DNA from: Candidatus Binatia bacterium
GTDB taxonomy: Bacteria; Desulfobacterota_B; Binatia; UBA9968; JAJDTQ01
NCBI GenBank assembly: GCA_022827045.1
Contig: JAJDTQ010000188.1
Coordinates: 1-19,450, forward strand
DNA length: 19,450 nt
Reading direction: 5' to 3'
Each line of letters starts with the position of its first letter. Positions within the stretch are counted from its first letter, which is position 1. Of this stretch, positions 8,460 through 14,912 are shown piece by piece. A program made the position numbers and the translations under genes. Below the pieces are notes generated by a model, which ran no database searches, was not told the origin of the DNA, and saw nothing but the letters and a program-made list of their open reading frames with translations.

Positions 8460-8484
8460 CAGGTTCCAAGGCGCTTCCTATAAG
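8456..8484 (+). promoter_or_regulatory. Near-consensus sigma-70 promoter of proS-pyrF
   Basis: TTGACA (8456-8461, perfect -35) and TATAAG (8479-8484, 5 of 6 for -10) are separated by exactly 17 bases. The -35 box contains the TGA stop (8457-8459) of the RND permease. Transcription would start at about 8490-8492, which is at or one or two bases before the proS ATG (8492), leaving no room for a Shine-Dalgarno sequence: a predicted leaderless mRNA. Confidence 0.8.
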
Positions 8485-8491
8485 TGATCGC

Positions 8492-10210
8492 ATGCGCTGG
8501 CGAACCTCCTTCATCCCCACCATCAAGGAAGAGCCGTCGGACGCCGAGGTGGTCAGCCACCGGCTGCTGGTGCGCGCCGGCATGATCCGGCAGGTCAGCC
8601 GCGGGGTGTACGATTTTCTCCCGCTGGCGCTGCGCACGTTGCGCAAGATCGAGGCCATCGTGCGCGAGGAGATGAACCGCGCCGGCGCCCAGGAGTTGCT
8701 GATGCCGGTCACCTCGCCGGCCGAGTTATGGCAGGACAGCGGCCGCTGGGAGGTCTACGGCAAGGAGCTGCTGCGCTTCAAGGACCGCCACGAGCGGGAC
8801 TTCTGCCTTGCCCCGACCCACGAGGAAGTCATCACCGATATCGTGCGGCGGGACGTTCGCTCCTACCGCGAGCTTCCCATGAACCTCTACCAGATCCAGA
8901 CCAAGTTCCGTGACGAAGTGCGCCCGCGCTTCGGCTTGATGCGCGGGCGCGAGTTCATCATGAAGGACGCCTACAGCTTCCACCTGGACAGGGAGGACGC
9001 CGAGCGCGAGTACCGCAACATGTACGACACCTACCGGCGCATCTTCACCCGCTGCGGGCTGCAGTTCCGCGCGGTGGAGGCCGACTCGGGCGCCATCGGC
9101 GGCAGCCTGTCGCACGAGTTCCAGGTGCTGGCGGAGTCGGGCGAGGACGCGCTGGCGGCGTGCAGGTCGTGTGACTACGCCGCCAACGTGCAGAAGGCGG
9201 AATCGCGCCTGCAAGCGCCCGAGAACGGCGGCGCATCCGACGCCGCTCCCGAGACCGTGGCCACGCCCGGGCTCAAGACGGTCCCGGAGGTCTCCAAATT
9301 CCTCGAAATTCCCCCGCAGCGGTTCATCAAGACCATGATCTACCGCAAGCCCGCCGGGGGGCTCGTGGCCGTGCTGGTGCGCGGCGACCACGAGGTCAAC
9401 GAGACCAAGCTGGGCAATCTCCTGGACACCATCGCGGTGGAGATGGCGGACGAGGAGGAGGTCATGGAGGCCGTCGGCGCGCCGCCGGGCTTCCTGGGCC
9501 CCATGAACCTGCCCCTGGAGGTGTGGGCGGACCATGCCGTCCGGGGCATGAGCGAGGCCGTCACCGGCGCCAACCAGGCCGACGCCCACACGATCCACGT
9601 GGACCAGTCCAGGGACTTCACGCCCGCGCGCTTCGAGGACCTGCGCCTGGTCAAGGCAGGGGACCGGTGCCCGCGTTGCGAGAGAGGCGTCATCGAGGAG
9701 TACCGCGGCATCGAGGTAGGGCACGTGTTCTACCTCGGGCGGAAATACAGCGAAGCGATGAACGCGACGATCCTCGATTCCGAGGGACACGAACGCGTCA
9801 TGGAGATGGGCTGCTACGGCATCGGCGTCACCCGGCTCATGGCGGCGGCCATCGAGCAGAACAACGACGCCGACGGCATCATCTGGCCCATGTCCATCGC
9901 GCCCTTCTCCGTCGAGCTGCTGCCCCTCAACTACAAGGAGGCCCCCATCCAGGAGGTCACGGACCGGATCTACCAGGGCCTGACCAAAGCCGGACATGAG
10001 GTATTGCTGGACGACCGCGACGAGCGCCCGGGCGTCAAGTTCAAGGACGCCGACCTGGTGGGCGTCCCGCTACGGGTCACCATCGGCGCCAAGGGGCTGG
10101 CCAAGGGCAACGTGGAATTGCGTTGGCGCGGCGACGGCACCACCACCGAGGTGGCCGTGGACGAGGCGGTGGAGCGCATCGGCGCGGCCCTTGAGGACGG
10201 ACGGCCATGA
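8492..10210 (+). CDS. proS: Prolyl-tRNA synthetase, bacterial (ProS) type
   Basis: Class II aminoacyl-tRNA synthetase that charges tRNA-Pro, 572 residues, the usual length of the bacterial form with an editing insertion. The N-terminus FIPTIKEEPSDAEVVSHRLLVRAGMIRQ is typical. Motif 1 lies near 30-75, motif 2 is FRDEVRPRFGLMRGREFIMKDAYSFH (near 137-162), and motif 3 is GCYGIGVTRLMAAAIEQ (near 440-456). Between motifs 2 and 3 sits the insertion domain (about 225-390) that clears Ala-tRNA-Pro. A C-terminal anticodon-binding domain follows. The frame is open back to 8351, but that part lies inside the RND gene; ATG 8492 matches the family start. Its stop overlaps pyrF as ATGA. There is no Shine-Dalgarno sequence, in keeping with the promoter just upstream. 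Confidence 0.96.
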   Translation: MRWRTSFIPTIKEEPSDAEVVSHRLLVRAGMIRQVSRGVYDFLPLALRTLRKIEAIVREEMNRAGAQELLMPVTSPAELWQDSGRWEVYGKELLRFKDRHERDFCLAPTHEEVITDIVRRDVRSYRELPMNLYQIQTKFRDEVRPRFGLMRGREFIMKDAYSFHLDREDAEREYRNMYDTYRRIFTRCGLQFRAVEADSGAIGGSLSHEFQVLAESGEDALAACRSCDYAANVQKAESRLQAPENGGASDAAPETVATPGLKTVPEVSKFLEIPPQRFIKTMIYRKPAGGLVAVLVRGDHEVNETKLGNLLDTIAVEMADEEEVMEAVGAPPGFLGPMNLPLEVWADHAVRGMSEAVTGANQADAHTIHVDQSRDFTPARFEDLRLVKAGDRCPRCERGVIEEYRGIEVGHVFYLGRKYSEAMNATILDSEGHERVMEMGCYGIGVTRLMAAAIEQNNDADGIIWPMSIAPFSVELLPLNYKEAPIQEVTDRIYQGLTKAGHEVLLDDRDERPGVKFKDADLVGVPLRVTIGAKGLAKGNVELRWRGDGTTTEVAVDEAVERIGAALEDGRP

Positions 10211-10941
10211 CGGCGGTGGCATCCTCTGCAAAGCAGCGCCTGATCGTCGCCCTGGACTTGGCCGACCCGGCGAGGGCGAAAACCCTCGCGACCGTGCTGG
10301 CGCCCGAAGTCGGGATGCTCAAGGTCGGCAAGCAGCTCTTTACGAGCGCTGGGCCGGACATCGTCCGCACCATCCAGGATCTCGGCGGTGAGGTCTTCCT
10401 CGACCTCAAGTTCCATGACATTTCCAACACCGTGGCGGCCGCGGGGGTCGAAGCCGCACGCCTCGGAGTCAGGCTGTTCAACGTCCACGCCTCCGGCGGC
10501 CCGGAGATGATGCGGCAGACCGCGGCAGCGGTGGAGGAAGTGTGCGAGAAGGAAGGCCTGCGGCGGCCGTCGGTGCTGGGCGTCACGGTACTTACGAGCC
10601 TCGACGACTCGGACCTCGATGCGATGGGGATTCAGGGTGGCGTGAGTGCCCAGGTCCTGCGGCTGGCCGGGATGGTTCAGGAGGCCGGCCTCGCGGGCGT
10701 CGTCTGCTCCGCCCAGGAGGCCACGGACATCCGGCGCGCCTGCGGCGATTCCTTCATGCTGGTGACGCCGGGGATCCGGCCCGCGGGTCAGCAGAGCGGC
10801 GATCAGAAACGCGTCATGACCCCCGGCGACGCCGTAGCTGCCGGCATCGACTACATCGTCGTGGGGAGACCCATCGCCGGAGCGGACGACCCGGTTGCGG
10901 CAGCCCGGTCGGTGGTGGCGGAGATGAGCGGCGGCCTCTAG
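10207..10941 (+). CDS. pyrF: Orotidine 5'-phosphate decarboxylase
   Basis: Last step of de novo pyrimidine synthesis, OMP to UMP plus CO2, in the cytoplasm. The 244-residue TIM-barrel protein begins QRLIVALDLADPARA. It holds the catalytic D-x-K-x-x-x-D array in FLDLKFHDISNT (Asp66, Lys68, Asp71). The phosphate-binding part near the C-terminus is DYIVVGRPIAGADDPVAAA, preceded by LVTPGIRP. All of this fits the bacterial group I enzyme and the length is standard. Its ATG overlaps the proS stop (ATGA), so it is probably translated by coupling and transcribed from the proS promoter. That pairing is not a common one; the two functions are unrelated. Confidence 0.95.
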   Translation: MTAVASSAKQRLIVALDLADPARAKTLATVLAPEVGMLKVGKQLFTSAGPDIVRTIQDLGGEVFLDLKFHDISNTVAAAGVEAARLGVRLFNVHASGGPEMMRQTAAAVEEVCEKEGLRRPSVLGVTVLTSLDDSDLDAMGIQGGVSAQVLRLAGMVQEAGLAGVVCSAQEATDIRRACGDSFMLVTPGIRPAGQQSGDQKRVMTPGDAVAAGIDYIVVGRPIAGADDPVAAARSVVAEMSGGL

Positions 10942-11005
10942 TGTGACGCGCCACACCAAGCGTACAAGTCGTCAACCGACTATCGAAATGTTAAGTTAGG
11001 AACCC

Positions 11006-12115
11006 ATGCCCGTAGCCACCATTGAAGAAGCCCTCGAAGACATCCGTCAAGGCAGGATGGTGATCCTGATGGATGACCAGAACCGCGAGAACGAAGGCGA
11101 CCTCACCATGGCCGCGGAGTTGGCTACGCCCGACGCCATCAACTTCATGGCCACCTGGGGACGGGGCCTGATCTGCCTCACACTCACCGAGGAGAAGGTC
11201 GCCCAGCTCGGCCTCACCATGATGGTGCGGGACAACACGGCTCCTTTCGGAACCGCGTTCACGGTCTCCATCGACGGCGTCAAGAACGTCACCACCGGCA
11301 TTTCGGCGTCCGACCGCTCCGAGACCATTCTCGCGGCCATCGCGGACGATGCCGGGCCCGGGGACCTGTGCACGCCCGGGCACATCTTTCCGCTGCGCGC
11401 CCGGAACGGCGGCGTGCTGGTGCGCACCGGCCAGACCGAGGGCTCGGTGGACCTGTGCCGGCTGGCCGGGCTCAAGCCCGCCGGCGTCATCTGCGAGATC
11501 ATGAAGGACGACGGTACCATGGCGCGGCTGGCGGACCTGGAGGAGTTCGGCGAGAAGTACGACCTCAAGATCTGCACCATCGCCGACTTGATCCAGTACC
11601 GCCTCAAGCACGACTCGCTGATCCACCGGGTCGCCAGCACCCGGTTGCCCACCCGCTACGGCGGCGAGTTCAAGGCGGTGGTCTACAACACCCACGTGGA
11701 CTCCAGCGAGCACCTGGCGCTCATCAAGGGAGAGATCTCCGAGGACCGCGAGACCCTGGTGCGGGTGTGCACCAAGTTCCTTCCCGGCGACGTCTTCGGC
11801 TTCGAGTTCTTCGACACCGGCTCGGTCATCAAGCAGTCCCTGGAGCTCATCGCCAGGGAAGGCGCCGGCGTGCTGCTCTACCTCCAGCCCGAAGGCAAGG
11901 GCCTGCGCACCGCGGAAGCCAGGGAGGAGAGGAGCTTCCGCGACTTCGGCATCGGCGCCCAGATCCTCAGAGACCTGGGCATCCGCAAGCTCAAGCTCGT
12001 CACCAACAACCCGAAGAACCTCGTCGGCCTGTCCGGCTACGGCCTGGAGATCACCAGCTCCGTCCCCTTCCCCATGCGCCCCGGCACCATCCGCCGTGGC
12101 GCCGCCGGAGGGTGA
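11006..12115 (+). CDS. ribB: 3,4-dihydroxy-2-butanone 4-phosphate synthase with degenerate RibA-like domain (RibBX-like)
   Basis: The N-terminal half (about 1-200) is a full DHBP synthase, making the four-carbon riboflavin precursor from ribulose 5-phosphate. It has DDQNRENEGD (residues 23-32), the NTAPFGTAFTVSID block, PGHIFPLRA and GQTEGSVDLCRLAGLKPAGVICEIM. The C-terminal half (about 205-369) aligns by eye to GTP cyclohydrolase II (LPGDVFG, EGAGVLLYL, FGIGAQILRDLGIRKLKLVTNNP). However, the zinc-binding cysteines are missing: the usual RCDCGEQ region reads FEFFDTGSV at 266-274. The QEGRGIGL-to-DYGIG segment is also shortened and altered. It is therefore unlikely to have RibA activity, as in the RibBX proteins known from Proteobacteria. 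A TTAGGAA precedes ATG 11006. No FMN riboswitch fits in the 64-base leader. Annotators would often label it ribBA. Confidence 0.9.
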   Translation: MPVATIEEALEDIRQGRMVILMDDQNRENEGDLTMAAELATPDAINFMATWGRGLICLTLTEEKVAQLGLTMMVRDNTAPFGTAFTVSIDGVKNVTTGISASDRSETILAAIADDAGPGDLCTPGHIFPLRARNGGVLVRTGQTEGSVDLCRLAGLKPAGVICEIMKDDGTMARLADLEEFGEKYDLKICTIADLIQYRLKHDSLIHRVASTRLPTRYGGEFKAVVYNTHVDSSEHLALIKGEISEDRETLVRVCTKFLPGDVFGFEFFDTGSVIKQSLELIAREGAGVLLYLQPEGKGLRTAEAREERSFRDFGIGAQILRDLGIRKLKLVTNNPKNLVGLSGYGLEITSSVPFPMRPGTIRRGAAGG

Positions 12116-12128
12116 CGCGGCCTGCCCG

Positions 12129-12713
12129 CTACCCCTGGGTTTCGGGGTCCTTGCGCAAGTATCTGTGAATCGAATTCCGCAGGCGCTTGAGGGCGTCGTC
12201 GATGGAGCGGAACATCTGTTCCTCGATGAGCTCGCCGTTGGTCCAGTAGTCCAGGGACGGGGCCTCGGTGAAGTTGATGTCCAGGACCTTCTCGCCGGGG
12301 GGGTTGCCGGTTATGAGGACGCGGACGGAGTAGCCGGCGTCGATGGCCAGGGCCCGGGCGTAGCGCGGTATCCTTAGCGCGTCCTTGATGTAGTCGAGGC
12401 GTTTCTGGGGGAACTCGCCGACGTCCAGGGAAACATACACCCAGCGGTCTTCGTTATCGGAGAGCTGCCGCAGGACTTGGCCGTTGATGTCGACGATGTT
12501 CTGGAGAGCCCGTTCCTGCCGGTAGTCCTTCAGCAGCTCGAAGGCCCAGCGCTCGATCACGCCGATGGGGGCTCGTTCACCGGATTCCGGCCGGCGCTTG
12601 GTTCCGGTGTCGATCCACCACTTCACCTCCTGGACGGAGGCGCTCGGGTCGCCGGCGGAATCCCTTGTCTCCGTGGCAGGGGCTTGGGCGTCGGGTTTGT
12701 CGGGGTCGGGCAT
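12129..12713 (-). CDS. Hypothetical protein, unrecognised family
   Basis: A 194-residue soluble protein I cannot assign. The first 28 or so residues are Pro/Ala/Asp/Ser-rich and probably disordered. The remainder looks like a folded alpha/beta domain, with no signal peptide and no membrane segment. It is rich in charged residues and Trp/Tyr (KWWIDTGTKRRPESGERAPIGVIERWAFELLKDYRQERA) and ends in a helical stretch SIDDALKRLRNSIHRYLRKD. No cysteine or nucleotide-binding motif is visible. The coding call rests on protein-like composition, a GAGGA Shine-Dalgarno sequence ending a few bases before the ATG at 12713, and the fit between neighbours: its stop is 13 bases from the convergent ribB stop. 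It lies 71 bases downstream of the minus-strand gene above and may be cotranscribed with it. Confidence 0.75.
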   Translation of the reverse strand: MPDPDKPDAQAPATETRDSAGDPSASVQEVKWWIDTGTKRRPESGERAPIGVIERWAFELLKDYRQERALQNIVDINGQVLRQLSDNEDRWVYVSLDVGEFPQKRLDYIKDALRIPRYARALAIDAGYSVRVLITGNPPGEKVLDINFTEAPSLDYWTNGELIEEQMFRSIDDALKRLRNSIHRYLRKDPETQG

Positions 12714-12784
12714 GGCGTCCTCGCTACGATTGCTGGTCGGTCGGACAGGCCGCGGCCTCGCCCACGGGCGGGTTTGAACCCCCC
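12714..12784. other. GC-rich spacer with small dyads between two minus-strand genes
   Basis: This 71-base gap holds the palindrome GGCCGCGGCC (12748-12757) and a 5-bp stem with a 2-base loop (CGCCC/GGGCG, 12759-12770). GGTT/AACC follows next to it. On the minus strand these lie just after the stop of the upstream gene, where a terminator or RNA-end hairpin would be. No T-run follows, so an intrinsic terminator is not supported. Confidence 0.25.
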
Positions 12785-13777
12785 TTACACCTTGAACTCG
12801 TTCAGCGTGCTCGGCGCGAACAGGCTGTCCACCTCGAGCAGCTGCTTGGTGAGGCCCTGCTCGTGGGCGTAGCCCACCAGCGTCTCCAGGACATGGCGGT
12901 TGGGCTCCAGGCCGTAGGCCCAGGCATCCGGTCCCAGGACCTCCTTCTCCTTCTCCATCTGCTCGATTGACCAGGCCAGCATGTACTTGAGCGCGGAGTA
13001 TTCGTACATGGCCTCGGCGCAGAGCCGCTTGGACTCGCAGAAGGCCTTGTAGAGGTTCTGTGCCACCCAGGGATGGCGCTCGTACACGTCCTCCCGGAAG
13101 ACGACGGTGTGCATGATGGGGAAGATCCCCGTCTTGCGGAAGTAGTCCTCCTCAACGGAGCGGAAGTCCGGGAACAGCCGCGCCACCCTGGGCGAGCGGC
13201 GCACGAACGGCGACGGCATGTGGGCCGAGATCAGGGCGTCGATTTCGCCGTCCTCCAGCATGGAGGAGAGGGTCTGGCCCGGGCCGATGGGGGTGATGGA
13301 GAGGGTCTCGGGCAGGTCGGGACGGAGCTTCTCCTCCCGTCCGGGCGTCTCTTCGCCGCCCGTGAACCAGTTCACCTTCTCGAGCTCGACGCCGTACTCG
13401 TGCTGCAGGATGCCGCGTTGCCATATGGCCGCGGTCATCTGGTACTCGGGGACGCCGACCCGCTTGCCCGTGAGGTCGGCGGCTTCCTTGATGCCGGAGC
13501 CGGTATGGATGTAGATGCCGGAGTGCCGGAACGCGCGGGAGGGGAATACCGGGATTGCCACGAACCGGGGCGTGCCCTTGTCCCGGGACATCATGTAGGA
13601 GCCCATGGACATCTCGGCGGCGTCGAAATCCTGGTAGCGCAGCATGCGCCAGAAGGTTTCCTCCACGCGGAACGGCAGGTAGGTCAGGTCCACTCCTTCC
13701 ACCGGCACGCGGCCTTCCTGCAAGGGGCGCGTCCGGTCATAGTCCCAACAGGCGACGGTGATGCTTACTCTTGCCAT
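12785..13777 (-). CDS. 4,5-dihydroxyphthalate decarboxylase-like / periplasmic-binding-fold protein
   Basis: A 330-residue protein closely resembling the group annotated as 4,5-dihydroxyphthalate decarboxylase, which shares the type II periplasmic-binding fold (NMT1/PhnD-like). Recognisable family blocks are ACWDYDRTRPLQEGRVPVEGVDLTYLP, FWRMLRYQDFDAAEMSMGSYMM, FVAIPVFPSRAFRHSGIYIHTGSGI and DLTGKRVGVPEYQMTAAIWQRGILQHEYGVE. There is no signal peptide, so it is probably cytoplasmic and more likely an enzyme or sensor than a transporter component. The true substrate is unknown; many homologues sit in genomes with no phthalate pathway, and none is visible here. The frame is open to 14587 across nuoA, but ATG 13777 gives the family N-terminus and has GGGAGAG about 10 bases upstream. 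Confidence 0.85.
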   Translation of the reverse strand: MARVSITVACWDYDRTRPLQEGRVPVEGVDLTYLPFRVEETFWRMLRYQDFDAAEMSMGSYMMSRDKGTPRFVAIPVFPSRAFRHSGIYIHTGSGIKEAADLTGKRVGVPEYQMTAAIWQRGILQHEYGVELEKVNWFTGGEETPGREEKLRPDLPETLSITPIGPGQTLSSMLEDGEIDALISAHMPSPFVRRSPRVARLFPDFRSVEEDYFRKTGIFPIMHTVVFREDVYERHPWVAQNLYKAFCESKRLCAEAMYEYSALKYMLAWSIEQMEKEKEVLGPDAWAYGLEPNRHVLETLVGYAHEQGLTKQLLEVDSLFAPSTLNEFKV

Positions 13778-13875
13778 GGCGTTTGATCTCTCCCGTGTCG
13801 TGCCGGTCGCCGCCGGCCACGGGATAAGGTAACAGGAATGGTTGGGCAGTGTAAGGATGCCTGCGGGGCGCGGGG

Positions 13876-13893
13876 GCCGGTTTGTTGACCGGC
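13876..13893. promoter_or_regulatory. Inverted repeat overlapping the nuoA -35 region
   Basis: GCCGGT (13876-13881) and ACCGGC (13888-13893) form a 6-6-6 inverted repeat that covers the presumed -35 box of the nuo operon. Its right arm extends to TTGACCGGC (13885-13893), identical in 9 of 9 bases to one half of the tetR palindrome at 3359. It could be an operator or chance, since TTGACC is itself -35-like. Confidence 0.35.
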
Positions 13894-13914
13894 AAGGGCT
13901 TTTGTGTGTATATA
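13885..13914 (+). promoter_or_regulatory. Probable promoter of the nuo operon
   Basis: TTGACC (13885-13890) is followed after 18 bases by TATATA (13909-13914), placing the start of transcription near 13921, about 43 bases before nuoA. The region is the most AT-rich in the neighbourhood. It lies in the 186-base divergent gap between nuoA and the minus-strand gene; a minus-strand promoter could not be picked out. CTTTTG (13899-13904) and CAAAAG (13926-13931) flank the -10 as a spaced inverted repeat. Confidence 0.5.
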
Positions 13915-13963
13915 GGGACCGACTGCAAAAGGTTATTGATTTCTTTATCTTACCCGAGGAACC

Positions 13964-14341
13964 ATGCTTTTTGACTTCGCCAGCGTGCTGGTATTCACGT
14001 TGTTGGGTGCGGCCTTCGTCTGGGTGAACCTGTTGATCGGCCGACTGCTGCGGCCTTCCAATCCCCAGCTCCGCAAGCTCTCCACCTATGAGTGCGGCGA
14101 GCCCGCCTCCGGGAGCGCGTGGGTCAACTTCAACGTGCGGTTCTACTTCATCGCCCTGATCTTCATCATCTTCGAGGTGGAGATCGCCTTCATCTTCCCG
14201 GTGGCGGTGGTCTTCCGCGACTGGCTTCAGAACGACGCGGGACTGTTCGCGTTCGGCGCCATCGCCGTCTTCACCCTCATCGTGTTCCTGGGCCTCATCT
14301 ACGACTGGTGCAAGGGCGATCTGGAGTGGGTGAAGAGCTAG
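13964..14341 (+). CDS. nuoA: NADH-quinone oxidoreductase subunit A
   Basis: Membrane subunit of respiratory complex I near the quinone-site junction, 125 residues. Three membrane helices are visible (about 6-28, 60-82, 93-115). The loop between helices 1 and 2 holds the conserved TYECGEPASGSAWVNFNVRFY; helix 2 carries the acidic pair Glu71 and Glu73 (FEVEIAFIFP), matching the functional Asp/Glu of E. coli. The tail IYDWCKGDLEWVKS is typical. GAGGA ends 3 bases before ATG 13964. It is the first gene of the nuo operon. Its expected partner nuoB does not follow: only 40 non-coding bases separate it from nuoC. Confidence 0.95.
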   Translation: MLFDFASVLVFTLLGAAFVWVNLLIGRLLRPSNPQLRKLSTYECGEPASGSAWVNFNVRFYFIALIFIIFEVEIAFIFPVAVVFRDWLQNDAGLFAFGAIAVFTLIVFLGLIYDWCKGDLEWVKS

Positions 14342-14381
14342 GCGGCTCACGACGGACAGCCACCAGGCAGGTATCGACGAC

Positions 14382-14888
14382 ATGACCGCAAAAGAGATAT
14401 TCGAGCGCGTGAACGAGCTTTGCCCCGGCGCCGCCACGGACCTCGATGAAGAGTGTCTGGACCCGTTCTTCAAGGTCAACGCGGCCAACCTCAAGGAGGT
14501 GTGCCTGGCGTTGCGGGACGACGGAGCGCTCAAGTTCAGCGTGCTCTCCGACCTGACCGCGGTGGATCTGCCCACGGAGAACGTCATCCAGGTGGTCTAC
14601 CACCTGTACTCGTACGAGCCTCCGCAACAGATCGTGATCAAGGCCGACTTGGACCGGGATGCGTCGCGGATCGCCACGGTGGAGGACGTCTGGAAGGTCG
14701 CCAACTGGTTCGAGCGCGAGGTGTTCGACCTCTTCGGGGTTCTCTTCGAAGGGCATTCGGACCTTCGGCGCATCCTGTTGCCGGAGGACTGGGTGGGTTA
14801 TCCTCTGCGCAAGGACTTCGTGGAGCAGGAAGAATACGACGGCATCAGCACCGAGCGCGAGCCGCTGGTGCCGGAGAACATGCGCTGA
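14382..14888 (+). CDS. nuoC: NADH-quinone oxidoreductase subunit C
   Basis: Hydrophilic 30-kDa-type subunit of the complex I connecting (Q) module, 168 residues, separate from nuoD rather than fused as in E. coli. The N-terminal half is the divergent alpha/beta part (LSDLTAVDLPTENVIQVVYHLYS). The C-terminal half contains the family signature NWFEREVFDLFGVLFEGHSDLRRILLPEDWVGYPLRKDF, at about residues 107-145. The protein is on the short side for the family but both ends look intact. It starts 40 bases after nuoA, with AGGCAGG some 9 bases before the ATG, and is followed 24 bases later by nuoD. NuoC normally binds NuoB and NuoD; nuoB is missing from the expected place. Confidence 0.95.
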   Translation: MTAKEIFERVNELCPGAATDLDEECLDPFFKVNAANLKEVCLALRDDGALKFSVLSDLTAVDLPTENVIQVVYHLYSYEPPQQIVIKADLDRDASRIATVEDVWKVANWFEREVFDLFGVLFEGHSDLRRILLPEDWVGYPLRKDFVEQEEYDGISTEREPLVPENMR

Positions 14889-14912
14889 CCCCGTCGGCGA
14901 AGGACGGATATC

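Noticed and set aside
10942..11005. FMN riboswitch or strong promoter ahead of ribB
   Set aside because: The 64-base gap is too short for an FMN riboswitch and lacks its conserved blocks. Promoter-like hexamers (TCGTCA, 17 bases, TAAGTT) are too weak to call. GTGTG/CACAC at 10941-10956 is a short dyad with no T-run.
12131..12148. ACCCC/GGGGT stem between the convergent ribB and minus-strand genes as a bidirectional terminator
   Set aside because: The stem is only 5 bp with an 8-base loop, lies inside the coding end of the minus-strand gene, and has no T-run on either side.
13778..14587. N-terminal extension of the minus-strand dihydroxyphthalate-decarboxylase-like frame through nuoA
   Set aside because: The family N-terminus begins at ATG 13777 with a suitable Shine-Dalgarno sequence. 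The upstream part is the antisense of nuoA and the promoter gap.
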